Shown: one piece after another, positions 1-5,033 of the stretch
Numbering within the stretch: the first letter of the stretch is position 1
Layout of the letters: the number at the start of each line of letters is the position of its first letter
NCBI GenBank assembly: GCA_003485885.1
Contig: DNHM01000072.1
Location: 1-5,819, forward strand
Direction of reading: 5' to 3'
Origin: Acidimicrobiaceae bacterium
Lineage (GTDB): Bacteria; Actinomycetota; Acidimicrobiia; Acidimicrobiales; UBA10347
DNA: 5,819 nucleotides
Made by a program: the position numbers and the translations under genes
The notes under the pieces: generated by a model
Seen by the model: only the letters and a program-made list of their open reading frames with translations
What the model was told of the DNA's origin: nothing
Database searches by the model: none

Positions 1-809
1 GTGGCTTCGCCAGCGAAGACCTGCTGACCTACAAGGCCGTCGTCGATCAGGTTGAGTGCGAACTTGGCCATACGTTGCGCTGTTGGGCTCTTGCTGCAGA
101 TCTCGCGAGCCCATTGCAGTGCTTCGGTCTCGAGTTCGGCATGAGGGACGACAGCGTTCACGACACCTTGCACGTGCGCTTCGGCAGCGGTGTAGGTGCG
201 GCCGAGGAAGAAGATTTCTCGGGCAAACTTCTGACCGACCTGGCGGGCGAGTAGCGCAGAACCGAAGCCACCGTCGAAGCTGGCGACGTCGGTGTCCGTC
301 TGTTTGAAACGGGCATGCTCTTCGCTGGCGATGGTCAGGTCGCAGGTTACGTGCAGGCTGTGCCCGCCACCGGCAGCCCAACCGGGCACTACCGCGATGA
401 CGACCTTGGGCATGAACCGGATCAGCCGTTGGCACTCGAGGATGTGCAGTCGGCCACTGCGACCGGGATCGATGGCGTCGGCAGTCTCGGCATTGTCTTC
501 GGTATAGCGGTAGCCGTCCTTGCCGCGGATGCGTTGATCACCGCCTGAGCAGAATGCCCAACCGCCATCGCGAGGCGAGGGCCCATTTCCCGTGAGTAAT
601 ACACAACCGACGTCGCTGCTCTGCCTCGCATGGTCGAGGGCCCGGTACAGCTCATCGACGGTGTGGGGCCGGAACGCATTGCGGATCTCGGGACGGTCGA
701 AAGCGATACGGACCGCAGGAACGTCGTTCGCACGGTGATAGGTGATATCGGTGAAGTTGAAACCGGGCACAGCAGTCCACAGGCCGGCGTCGAAAATGTC
801 AGAAACCAT
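1..809 (-). CDS. menB: 1,4-dihydroxy-2-naphthoyl-CoA synthase (naphthoate synthase), C-terminus cut by window edge
   Basis: MenB is a cytoplasmic crotonase-fold enzyme that closes the second ring of menaquinone by Dieckmann-type condensation of o-succinylbenzoyl-CoA. From the ATG at 809, 269 codons are open to the window edge; family members run to about 285-315 residues, so only a C-terminal tail (in the family this includes an active-site Tyr) is missing. Visible signatures are GNGPSPRDGGWAFCSGGDQ with the following RIRGKDGYRY, which distinguish MenB from generic enoyl-CoA hydratases, then GWAAGGGHSLH (oxyanion-hole glycines) and QTDTDVASFDGG. Asp172 of QTD aligns with the Asp that marks type II, bicarbonate-independent MenB (Asp185 in M. 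tuberculosis; Gly in E. coli type I), and Ser177 with its active-site Ser. An in-frame stop lies at 849-851 and no other start is closer. There is no good Shine-Dalgarno, only a weak AGG 9 bases upstream. It is divergent from the CoA-transferase gene. Confidence 0.96.
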   Translation of the reverse strand, partial: MVSDIFDAGLWTAVPGFNFTDITYHRANDVPAVRIAFDRPEIRNAFRPHTVDELYRALDHARQSSDVGCVLLTGNGPSPRDGGWAFCSGGDQRIRGKDGYRYTEDNAETADAIDPGRSGRLHILECQRLIRFMPKVVIAVVPGWAAGGGHSLHVTCDLTIASEEHARFKQTDTDVASFDGGFGSALLARQVGQKFAREIFFLGRTYTAAEAHVQGVVNAVVPHAELETEALQWAREICSKSPTAQRMAKFALNLIDDGLVGQQVFAGEA

Positions 810-816
810 GGGAGAG

Positions 817-822
817 AACCTA
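817..822 (-). promoter_or_regulatory. candidate -10 box of a leaderless menB transcript
   Basis: On the minus strand TAGGTT (TAnnnT pattern) ends 7 bases before the menB ATG. This would place the transcription start at or next to the start codon, the geometry of leaderless actinobacterial genes. No -35 hexamer is recognisable at 17-18 bases. The same bases include AGG, which could instead be a weak ribosome-binding site, so the call is an inference from spacing. Confidence 0.35.
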
Positions 823-912
823 GGACACGGTGCGCCATGCGGACTGGTTCATCACCGGGGCCATCGGCCACCAGCCATGGTGAGCCGTCAACTCAGTTGG
901 CGAGCGAGGTCG

Positions 913-1134
913 TTAGAACGCGACTTCTTCGACTTGTCCAAGTTCCCAGAACTCGTGGTTCTCGACCCATTCGGTCTCACTGGCTGTTTGGAGTAGACGT
1001 GAGGTATCTAGCGCTCGCGCAATACGGCGGTGTCGACCGAATAATTCGCTGTAGAGCCCGCTCGTGACAAGCATGCCCATGATGGATGCTTGTGTCGTAA
1101 TGAAACATGCGACGAGTACGGCGGACCAAGACAT
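913..1134 (-). CDS. doubtful small membrane-protein frame, 73 aa
   Basis: The frame starts at ATG 1134 and ends at TAA 913, upstream of and in the same direction as menB with about 103 bases between. Residues 4 to about 26 (from SAVLVACFITTQ to GLYSELF) are hydrophobic enough for one membrane helix, followed by a basic stretch (GRHRRIARA, positive-inside) and an acidic C-terminal part ending GQVEEVAF. I recognise no family. There is no Shine-Dalgarno before the ATG, but a TACATT box ends 9 bases upstream. The frame stays open upstream to a stop near 1210 with no other ATG, GTG or TTG. Third-position GC, counted by eye at a little over half, does not decide the matter. It may be a real orphan gene, the end of a decayed gene, or chance. 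Confidence 0.3.
   Translation of the reverse strand: MSWSAVLVACFITTQASIMGMLVTSGLYSELFGRHRRIARALDTSRLLQTASETEWVENHEFWELGQVEEVAF
1067..1093. repeat. perfect 8-bp inverted repeat, 11-base loop
   Basis: ACAAGCAT at 1067-1074 is the exact reverse complement of ATGCTTGT at 1086-1093, separated by 11 bases. There is no T-tract on either side, so a terminator is not supported. It lies inside the doubtful small minus-strand frame and may be chance. If that frame is not a gene, it becomes a candidate operator between menB and the CoA-transferase gene. Confidence 0.4.
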
Positions 1135-1290
1135 AGCCAGGTGAATGTATTGGGTGGGTGTGACATCCTCAAGTTCGGCCTGTTGCCAATGTTGTTTGTG
1201 TGGCCACAGTCATAACCAGTAGACAGATGAGCACAAATTTCTTCTGAATAGGGTCCTCACAACTACGCTGCCCACACGGTTCCAGATAAC

Positions 1291-1295
1291 GGGAG
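1291..1295 (+). promoter_or_regulatory. ribosome-binding site deciding the GTG start of the CoA-transferase
   Basis: GGGAG ends 9 bases before GTG 1305. The GTG is the only start that fits both this site and the conserved N-terminal family motif (PLTGLKVIEAA), so it fixes the start. Confidence 0.7.
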
Positions 1296-1304
1296 TAACT
1301 AGAC

Positions 1305-2423
1305 GTGGCACCACTAACCGGGCTCAAAGTGATCGAGGCGGCGAGTTTCTTGTCGGGACCGATGGCTGGCATGATGCTGGCCGACCTGGGCGCGACCGTC
1401 GTCAAAGTGGAGCCACCTCGGGGTGATCCGTACCGGCGGTTTGGTAAGCCATATGGTGATTCGTCCTTGCTCTTTAAGGCCGCTAACGGGAACAAGACCA
1501 GTATTGCTCTGGACCTGAAGAGCGAGGACGGCATCGCTTCGTTGTTCGAATTGCTTGCCGAAGCTGATGTACTCATCACAAATTGGCGCCCATCGGTTGC
1601 CCCCAAAATGGGGCTAACGCCCGAACGGGTAAAGGCAGAGTTCCCTCGACTGATCTGGTGCCGAGTATCCGGCTACGGCCAGGACGGCCCTCGTTCTGAT
1701 CTGCCGGCCTACGACGGCATCGTGCAGGCGCGATCTGGTGCGGTCATCTCGGGAACTTCTTCGCCGATGAATACCAACAACAATGTCGCCGACAAGGTGT
1801 CGGCCATGTTCGCTGCACAAACCATCACCGCCGCGCTGCATCAGCGCGAACGAACTGGCACCGGTTCGATCTGCGACATGGCCATGGTCGATGCGATGGC
1901 GTACTTCTACGGTGCCGACATCAGCGCCGGACACAGAGTGGTCGAAGCCGAACCCGATACCGACGTTGCGCTGCAAGTCCTGAGCGACTCGAATTTTGAG
2001 ACAGCCGAGGGGTACCTCACGTTGGCGCCCGTCACCGGACGCCAGCTGCGACGGGCCATGGAGTCCGCAGGCTGCGCCGACGCCTTCGGACAGGTCATGG
2101 ATGCGCCCCGGGCCGAGACGTTCAACATGTTCGCAACCCACATTGGGCCAAAATTGATGGAGCGTGCTGCCATCGAGTGGGAAGACATCTTCGCCGAAAA
2201 CGATGTACCAGCAGCTGCAGTTCGGGACTTCGCACAACACATCAGCGACCCGCAGACGGTGCACAACGGCACCTATCAGCCAGTCGCAGATGACTCGGTT
2301 GATGGCGACTGGATGTTGGTGCGGTTCCCTGCTTTCTTCGATGGCGAGGTCGCAGAAACAGCGCAACTGCCCGCACCTGCATTGGGTGAAACCGATGCAG
2401 ACGGTTCTGCCATCAACGACTAA
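1305..2423 (+). CDS. family III CoA-transferase (CaiB/BaiF type)
   Basis: This 372-residue cytoplasmic enzyme belongs to the CaiB/BaiF family, which moves CoA between carboxylic acids through an aspartyl-CoA anhydride, or in one branch racemises 2-methylacyl-CoAs. Visible family marks are PLTGLKVIEAASFLSGPMAG with LADLGATVVKVEPP (about 3-40), a Gly-rich CoA-binding turn DPYRRFG, NGNKTSIALDLKS (about 63-75), VLITNWRPSVAPKMGL, and GYGQDGPRSDLPAYDG (about 123-138). Asp163 of VADK sits where the family's catalytic Asp is expected. The Tyr136-Asp137 pair replaces the His-Asp-Ile-Asn-Tyr segment of alpha-methylacyl-CoA racemases, so loss of the racemase His favours transferase over racemase, although the length is nearer to racemases (about 360-380) than to formyl-CoA transferase (about 428). 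The substrate cannot be told. The gene stands alone, divergent from menB and convergent with the lipoprotein gene, 41 bases apart with no clear terminator. Confidence 0.9.
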   Translation: MAPLTGLKVIEAASFLSGPMAGMMLADLGATVVKVEPPRGDPYRRFGKPYGDSSLLFKAANGNKTSIALDLKSEDGIASLFELLAEADVLITNWRPSVAPKMGLTPERVKAEFPRLIWCRVSGYGQDGPRSDLPAYDGIVQARSGAVISGTSSPMNTNNNVADKVSAMFAAQTITAALHQRERTGTGSICDMAMVDAMAYFYGADISAGHRVVEAEPDTDVALQVLSDSNFETAEGYLTLAPVTGRQLRRAMESAGCADAFGQVMDAPRAETFNMFATHIGPKLMERAAIEWEDIFAENDVPAAAVRDFAQHISDPQTVHNGTYQPVADDSVDGDWMLVRFPAFFDGEVAETAQLPAPALGETDADGSAIND

Positions 2424-2464
2424 GACGCCTTGCGGTCGGTTCGCAGCGCGCTCGTAGTAGCGAC

Positions 2465-2911
2465 TCAGTCGGTGATAGGTGCCCGAATCGTGGGGTCAAC
2501 GGTGGGACGGGGTGTGGGCACAACTCGCTCCAAGAACAGGCCACACTCATCGAGGGCATACTGTCGAAGTTCGGCTGATGCCTGCTCGAGTTGTTGCTCA
2601 TTGTTGGCAATGACATCACGGCGCTCGTCGCGCGCTGCCCGTTGATAGGTGCGGAAGAAACTCAGCAGGGTTCTGGTGGTGTTTGAAATTTCCTCGGGTG
2701 CGCGATCGTGTAGCTCGGCGAGCTCGATTACGACACCATCGATACGCGCTGGGTCACCGGGAACAAGTGCAGACTCGACGCCGGAGGGTCCTGTCACTTC
2801 GACCAGCTTGTCGCAGAAGTCGGCCGACGTATGCTCGACACCAGAACACGCTGCCCCACAGAGGCTCAGTGTGAGCGCGACCAGGAAGAACCGCCACCGG
2901 CGATGAATCAA
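2465..2911 (-). CDS. small predicted lipoprotein with paired cysteines, unknown function
   Basis: The 148-residue product begins MIHRRWRFFLVALTLSLCG: a basic N-terminus and a hydrophobic core (about 8-18), then GAAC with Cys22 as a plausible lipid-attachment site. This suggests export and anchoring on the outer face of the cytoplasmic membrane. Gly at -3 makes the lipobox imperfect; Cys18 is a poorer choice. The rest is mostly helical, with two cysteines near its ends (Cys33 in DFCDKL, Cys123 in DECG) that could form a disulfide, and a Pro-rich tail (PTPRPTVDPTIRAP). I recall similar short exported proteins of unknown role in actinobacteria but recognise no named family. The start is TTG 2911, whose bases overlap the rpe stop (TTGA), with GAGG 7 bases upstream inside rpe. 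It should therefore be co-transcribed and translationally coupled with rpe. Confidence 0.85.
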   Translation of the reverse strand: MIHRRWRFFLVALTLSLCGAACSGVEHTSADFCDKLVEVTGPSGVESALVPGDPARIDGVVIELAELHDRAPEEISNTTRTLLSFFRTYQRAARDERRDVIANNEQQLEQASAELRQYALDECGLFLERVVPTPRPTVDPTIRAPITD

Positions 2912-3591
2912 GCGCCAGCCTCGATCGCGCGGGCTCGAAGGTCTGCGACCGCATGTCCGAGGCCCTCAGGATCGCGATACAACGCGCTGCCAGCGATGAA
3001 GTAGTTCGCACCTGCCTGAGCGGCCCCAGCGATGGTAGCGGGGCCGATGCCGCCATCGACTTCGATATCGACGTCATGGCCACCAGCTTCGATCATCGCG
3101 CGGACCTGCGCCACCTTGGGTTCCATCGTGGAGATGTATGGCTGCCCGCCGAAGCCGGGGTTGACAGTCATGACCAAGACCATGTCGAGCAGATCCAACA
3201 CATGCATGATCTCGGTGGCCGGTGTCGATGGATTGAGCGCCACTGCCGGGCTGGCACCGAGCTCGCGAATATGGCTCAACGTGCGATGCAAATGGTCGCA
3301 CGCCTCGGCATGGACGATCAGCATCTGGCAGCCAGCCTCGACATACAGGTGCGCGAGTTCGTCCGGCTTTTCGACCATGAGGTGAGCTTCGAACGGCCGG
3401 TCGGTCCGGTCGCGAACCGAGGCGATGACGTCGGGTCCGAACGTAAGGTTGGGCACGAAACGGCCATCCATGACATCGAACTGGAAACGATCGACACCGG
3501 CCTCGTGGAGGGCGACGACCTCGTCGCCGAGGCGGCTGAAGTCAGCGGGAAGAACCGATGGGATGATGGCGAGTGGCCGCGGTGAAGTCAC
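2908..3591 (-). CDS. rpe: ribulose-phosphate 3-epimerase
   Basis: Rpe interconverts D-ribulose 5-phosphate and D-xylulose 5-phosphate in the pentose phosphate pathway (and the Calvin cycle if present), as a cytoplasmic metal-dependent TIM barrel. The 227 residues match the usual 215-230. Motifs in order: IIPSVLPADFSRLGDE (9-24), FDVMDGRFVPNLTFGP (38-53; Asp39 is a metal ligand and catalytic acid/base), HLMVEKP (His70, ligand), HAEA (94-97), LNPSTP (119-124), VMTVNPGFGGQ (140-150), EVDGGI (177-182; Asp179, second catalytic Asp) and AGSALY (phosphate site). The first metal ligand, usually His in H-x-D, is Gln37 here. GTG 3591 is the only in-frame start giving a normal N-terminus; the frame stays open far upstream, antisense to the next gene, but contains no other sensible start. 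It is first in an operon with the lipoprotein gene, 72 bases from the divergent methyltransferase gene. Confidence 0.96.
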   Translation of the reverse strand: MTSPRPLAIIPSVLPADFSRLGDEVVALHEAGVDRFQFDVMDGRFVPNLTFGPDVIASVRDRTDRPFEAHLMVEKPDELAHLYVEAGCQMLIVHAEACDHLHRTLSHIRELGASPAVALNPSTPATEIMHVLDLLDMVLVMTVNPGFGGQPYISTMEPKVAQVRAMIEAGGHDVDIEVDGGIGPATIAGAAQAGANYFIAGSALYRDPEGLGHAVADLRARAIEAGA

Positions 3592-3598
3592 GACGATG

Positions 3599-3604
3599 AA
3601 GTTA
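3599..3604 (-). promoter_or_regulatory. candidate -10 box of a leaderless rpe transcript
   Basis: On the minus strand TAACTT ends 7 bases before the rpe GTG, and no purine-rich site lies at normal ribosome-binding distance. A GGAGG sequence exists but is 23 bases from the GTG (3615-3619), too far to act directly. The -35 region would fall in the inverted repeat at 3610-3629 and shows no TTGACA-like hexamer. Inferred from spacing only. Confidence 0.4.
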
Positions 3605-3609
3605 GTGCA

Positions 3610-3629
3610 GCGATCCTCCGTAGGATCGC
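3610..3629. repeat. perfect inverted repeat (8-bp arms, 4-base loop) in the divergent promoter region
   Basis: GCGATCCT at 3610-3617 pairs exactly with AGGATCGC at 3622-3629 around the loop CCGT. It lies between the two divergent starts and over the expected -35 zone of rpe. No T-tract follows it, which argues against a terminator. A binding site for a dimeric regulator is possible; if the rpe transcript begins further upstream, it would instead be a 5' hairpin that hides GGAGG. Confidence 0.6.
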
Positions 3630-3651
3630 CACCGCTAAGACTTTCTATGCG

Positions 3652-3657
3652 TAGCCT
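3652..3657 (+). promoter_or_regulatory. candidate -10 box of a leaderless RNA methyltransferase transcript
   Basis: TAGCCT ends 6 bases before GTG 3664. The 20 bases before this GTG contain no purine-rich ribosome-binding site. The spacing fits a transcript starting at the start codon. No -35 hexamer is visible at 17-18 bases. Inferred from spacing only. Confidence 0.4.
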
Positions 3658-3663
3658 CGCCAC

Positions 3664-4845
3664 GTGACATCGGCATCGAGTAGGCCAACCGCAGATGTGC
3701 GCACCGAGCGCATGGCAACAGGCGGCGAGGCCGTTGCCAGACTCGACGATGGTCGAGTGATTTTTGTACAAGGAGCGTTGGCCGACGAGGCCGTCGTCGT
3801 CGAGATTACCGAAGCGAAAAAACGTTTCGCCCGAGGTGTAGCGGTGGCGATCACCGAACGCTCGGCGCATCGGGTCGAACCATCGTGTGTGCATGCGGCG
3901 TCTGGTGAGTGCGGTGGCTGCGACTGGATGCATATCACCGCTGCACAACAGCGTTTCTACAAGGAAGCCATCGTTGTCGAGCAGTTGCAGAGGCTGGGCG
4001 ATGTCGCGCAGCCAAACGTGAGTAGTCCTGTGTTTGACCGAGGTCACCGAACGACCGTGCGATGCAGCGTGGTTGCTGGGCAGGCGGGTTATCGCACCCG
4101 GCGAAGTGAGCTGTCTTTCAACGCTTCGGAGTGCGCAGCCGCAGATCCGGCACTCGAGTCGTTGATCGTCGATGGCGACTTCGGCGATGCAAGCGAAGTC
4201 ACGCTGCGTATCGGGGCAGGGACTGGTGAACGAATGGTGATTACCAACGGGGACCCCGCCCGGGTGGTTGTGCCCGATGAGGTCCAGGTCGTTGCTGGCG
4301 ATAGCCCAGGAAATGCCGCTGTTCACTACCAGGTGGCAGGTCGTATCTTTCGAGTGTCGGCGCAGTCGTTCTTCCAGACGTCGGGAGCAGGCGCTGAGGC
4401 GCTGGTAGCTGCAGTGGAACGCAGCCTGGCCACTGCCGAAGGCGATGTGGTTGACCTCTATGCAGGTGTTGGACTGCTGGGAGCCGGCGCTGCAAATGAC
4501 CGGCTGCGGTGTGCTGTCGAATCCAACCCATCTTCGGTTGCAGATGCGCGGCACAACCTGGCCAGCCAGGTGCAGGTCGTTGGCTCACGGGTTGAGCGGT
4601 GGTCACCCACGCCGTTCGGAACGGTGATTGCCGACCCGGCGCGTCGAGGGTTGGCTAAGGACTGCGTGGCCGTTATCGATGGCACTGGGGCTTCCCACCT
4701 CGTGCTCGTGAGCTGTGACCCTGCATCCCTTGGACGAGACGCTGGTTTGCTCGCACAAACGGGATGGGAGCATCAACACGCCGAGGTCATCGACATGTTT
4801 CCCGACACATCACGTATCGAAGTGGTCAGTACTTTCGTCCGTTAG
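3664..4845 (+). CDS. TRAM-domain RNA (uracil-5-)-methyltransferase, RlmD/TrmA family
   Basis: The 393-residue cytoplasmic enzyme is predicted to methylate C5 of a uridine in rRNA or tRNA using S-adenosylmethionine. An N-terminal TRAM RNA-binding domain (about 12-66, with MATGGEAVARLDDGRVIFVQ) is followed by iron-sulfur-type cysteines Cys75, Cys83, Cys86 (ECGGC) and Cys157 (ASEC), like the [4Fe-4S] ligands of E. coli RlmD. The methyltransferase part has QSFFQTS (Gln238), the SAM loop DLYAGVGLLG (264-273; Ala267 where many relatives have Cys), DPARRGL (from 324), the nucleophile Cys351 in SCDP, and Glu386 in SRIEVVS as the expected base. GTG 3664 is preferred to ATG 3712 because the latter would trim the first TRAM strand. 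The gene is divergent from rpe and convergent with the coiled-coil gene. Motifs do not separate 23S rRNA U1939, U747 or tRNA U54 as the target. Confidence 0.93.
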   Translation: MTSASSRPTADVRTERMATGGEAVARLDDGRVIFVQGALADEAVVVEITEAKKRFARGVAVAITERSAHRVEPSCVHAASGECGGCDWMHITAAQQRFYKEAIVVEQLQRLGDVAQPNVSSPVFDRGHRTTVRCSVVAGQAGYRTRRSELSFNASECAAADPALESLIVDGDFGDASEVTLRIGAGTGERMVITNGDPARVVVPDEVQVVAGDSPGNAAVHYQVAGRIFRVSAQSFFQTSGAGAEALVAAVERSLATAEGDVVDLYAGVGLLGAGAANDRLRCAVESNPSSVADARHNLASQVQVVGSRVERWSPTPFGTVIADPARRGLAKDCVAVIDGTGASHLVLVSCDPASLGRDAGLLAQTGWEHQHAEVIDMFPDTSRIEVVSTFVR

Positions 4846-4872
4846 CCCAGACCGGCTCTGAGCGGATGGGCT
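4844..4872 (+). terminator. weak hairpin at the methyltransferase stop codon
   Basis: AGCCCA at 4844-4849, starting in the TAG stop, pairs with TGGGCT at 4867-4872 across a 17-base loop. There is no following T-tract and the stem is only 6 bp, so termination here is weakly supported. Confidence 0.2.
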
Positions 4873-5033
4873 GATGCTGAGTGTCGTAGGTCATGAAAAT
4901 GGAACGTGTGCGTGCCGTTGAAGACGCTGTGCTGTTCTAGACACACACGTTGACCGCTGCCGAGTCGGGGGTGTTTGGCTTGTGGGGGATGCGGCGAATG
5001 CCAGGAGTAGCCGGAGGCGAACGTGTAACCGCG
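4846..5033. other. convergent intergenic region with three copies of AACGTGT
   Basis: These 188 bases separate two genes that point at each other. AACGTGT occurs at 4903-4909 and 5020-5026 on the plus strand and at 4945-4951 on the minus strand. The first and the inverted copy extend to an 8-base match (4903-4910 with 4944-4951) that could form a stem with a 33-base loop. A 15-codon frame at 4893-4940 lacks support as a gene. No convincing intrinsic terminator is seen for either flanking gene. Confidence 0.5.

Larger units (their letters stand above)
810..1304. other. divergent intergenic region between menB and the CoA-transferase gene
   Basis: This stretch of about 495 bases separates two divergent genes. 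It holds the menB start region (810-822), a weakly supported small minus-strand frame (913-1134), a perfect inverted repeat (1067-1093) and the ribosome-binding site of the plus-strand gene (1291-1295). The part from 1135 to 1290 is relatively AT-rich with many stops. TAGGGT at 1249-1254 could be a -10 box for the plus-strand gene, but no matching -35 is clear. No RNA gene or other coding frame was recognised. Confidence 0.7.

Noticed and set aside
422..871. 149-residue minus-strand frame overlapping menB in another frame
   Set aside because: menB is intact in its own frame through this region with conserved motifs; this frame is rich in Ser, Pro and Thr with no family signature.
1614..2366. 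250-residue minus-strand frame inside the CoA-transferase gene
   Set aside because: The plus-strand reading is a clean CaiB/BaiF protein. The antisense product is rich in Cys, His and Arg with no recognisable domain, typical of a shadow frame.
1..2423. menB and the CoA-transferase as one menaquinone gene cluster
   Set aside because: The genes are divergent, about 495 bases apart, and the known menaquinone pathway has no family III CoA-transferase step; adjacency alone is not enough.
2424..2464. Bidirectional terminator between the CoA-transferase and lipoprotein genes
   Set aside because: No stem of useful length followed by a T-tract was found in these 41 bases.
2953..3585. 210-residue plus-strand frame opposite rpe
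   Set aside because: It is fully antisense to rpe, whose motifs are unmistakable, and has an unstructured mix of Asp, His and Arg as expected for a shadow.
3592..4554. Long minus-strand open frame joined upstream of rpe, antisense to the RNA methyltransferase gene
   Set aside because: Everything before GTG 3591 lacks Rpe-family sequence, and the plus strand clearly encodes the methyltransferase with all its motifs. The open antisense frame follows from GC-rich codon bias.
4893..4940. 15-codon plus-strand mini-gene (MKMERVRAVEDAVLF)
   Set aside because: AGG sits too close to the ATG to be a ribosome-binding site, and a peptide this short cannot be supported without expression or conservation data.
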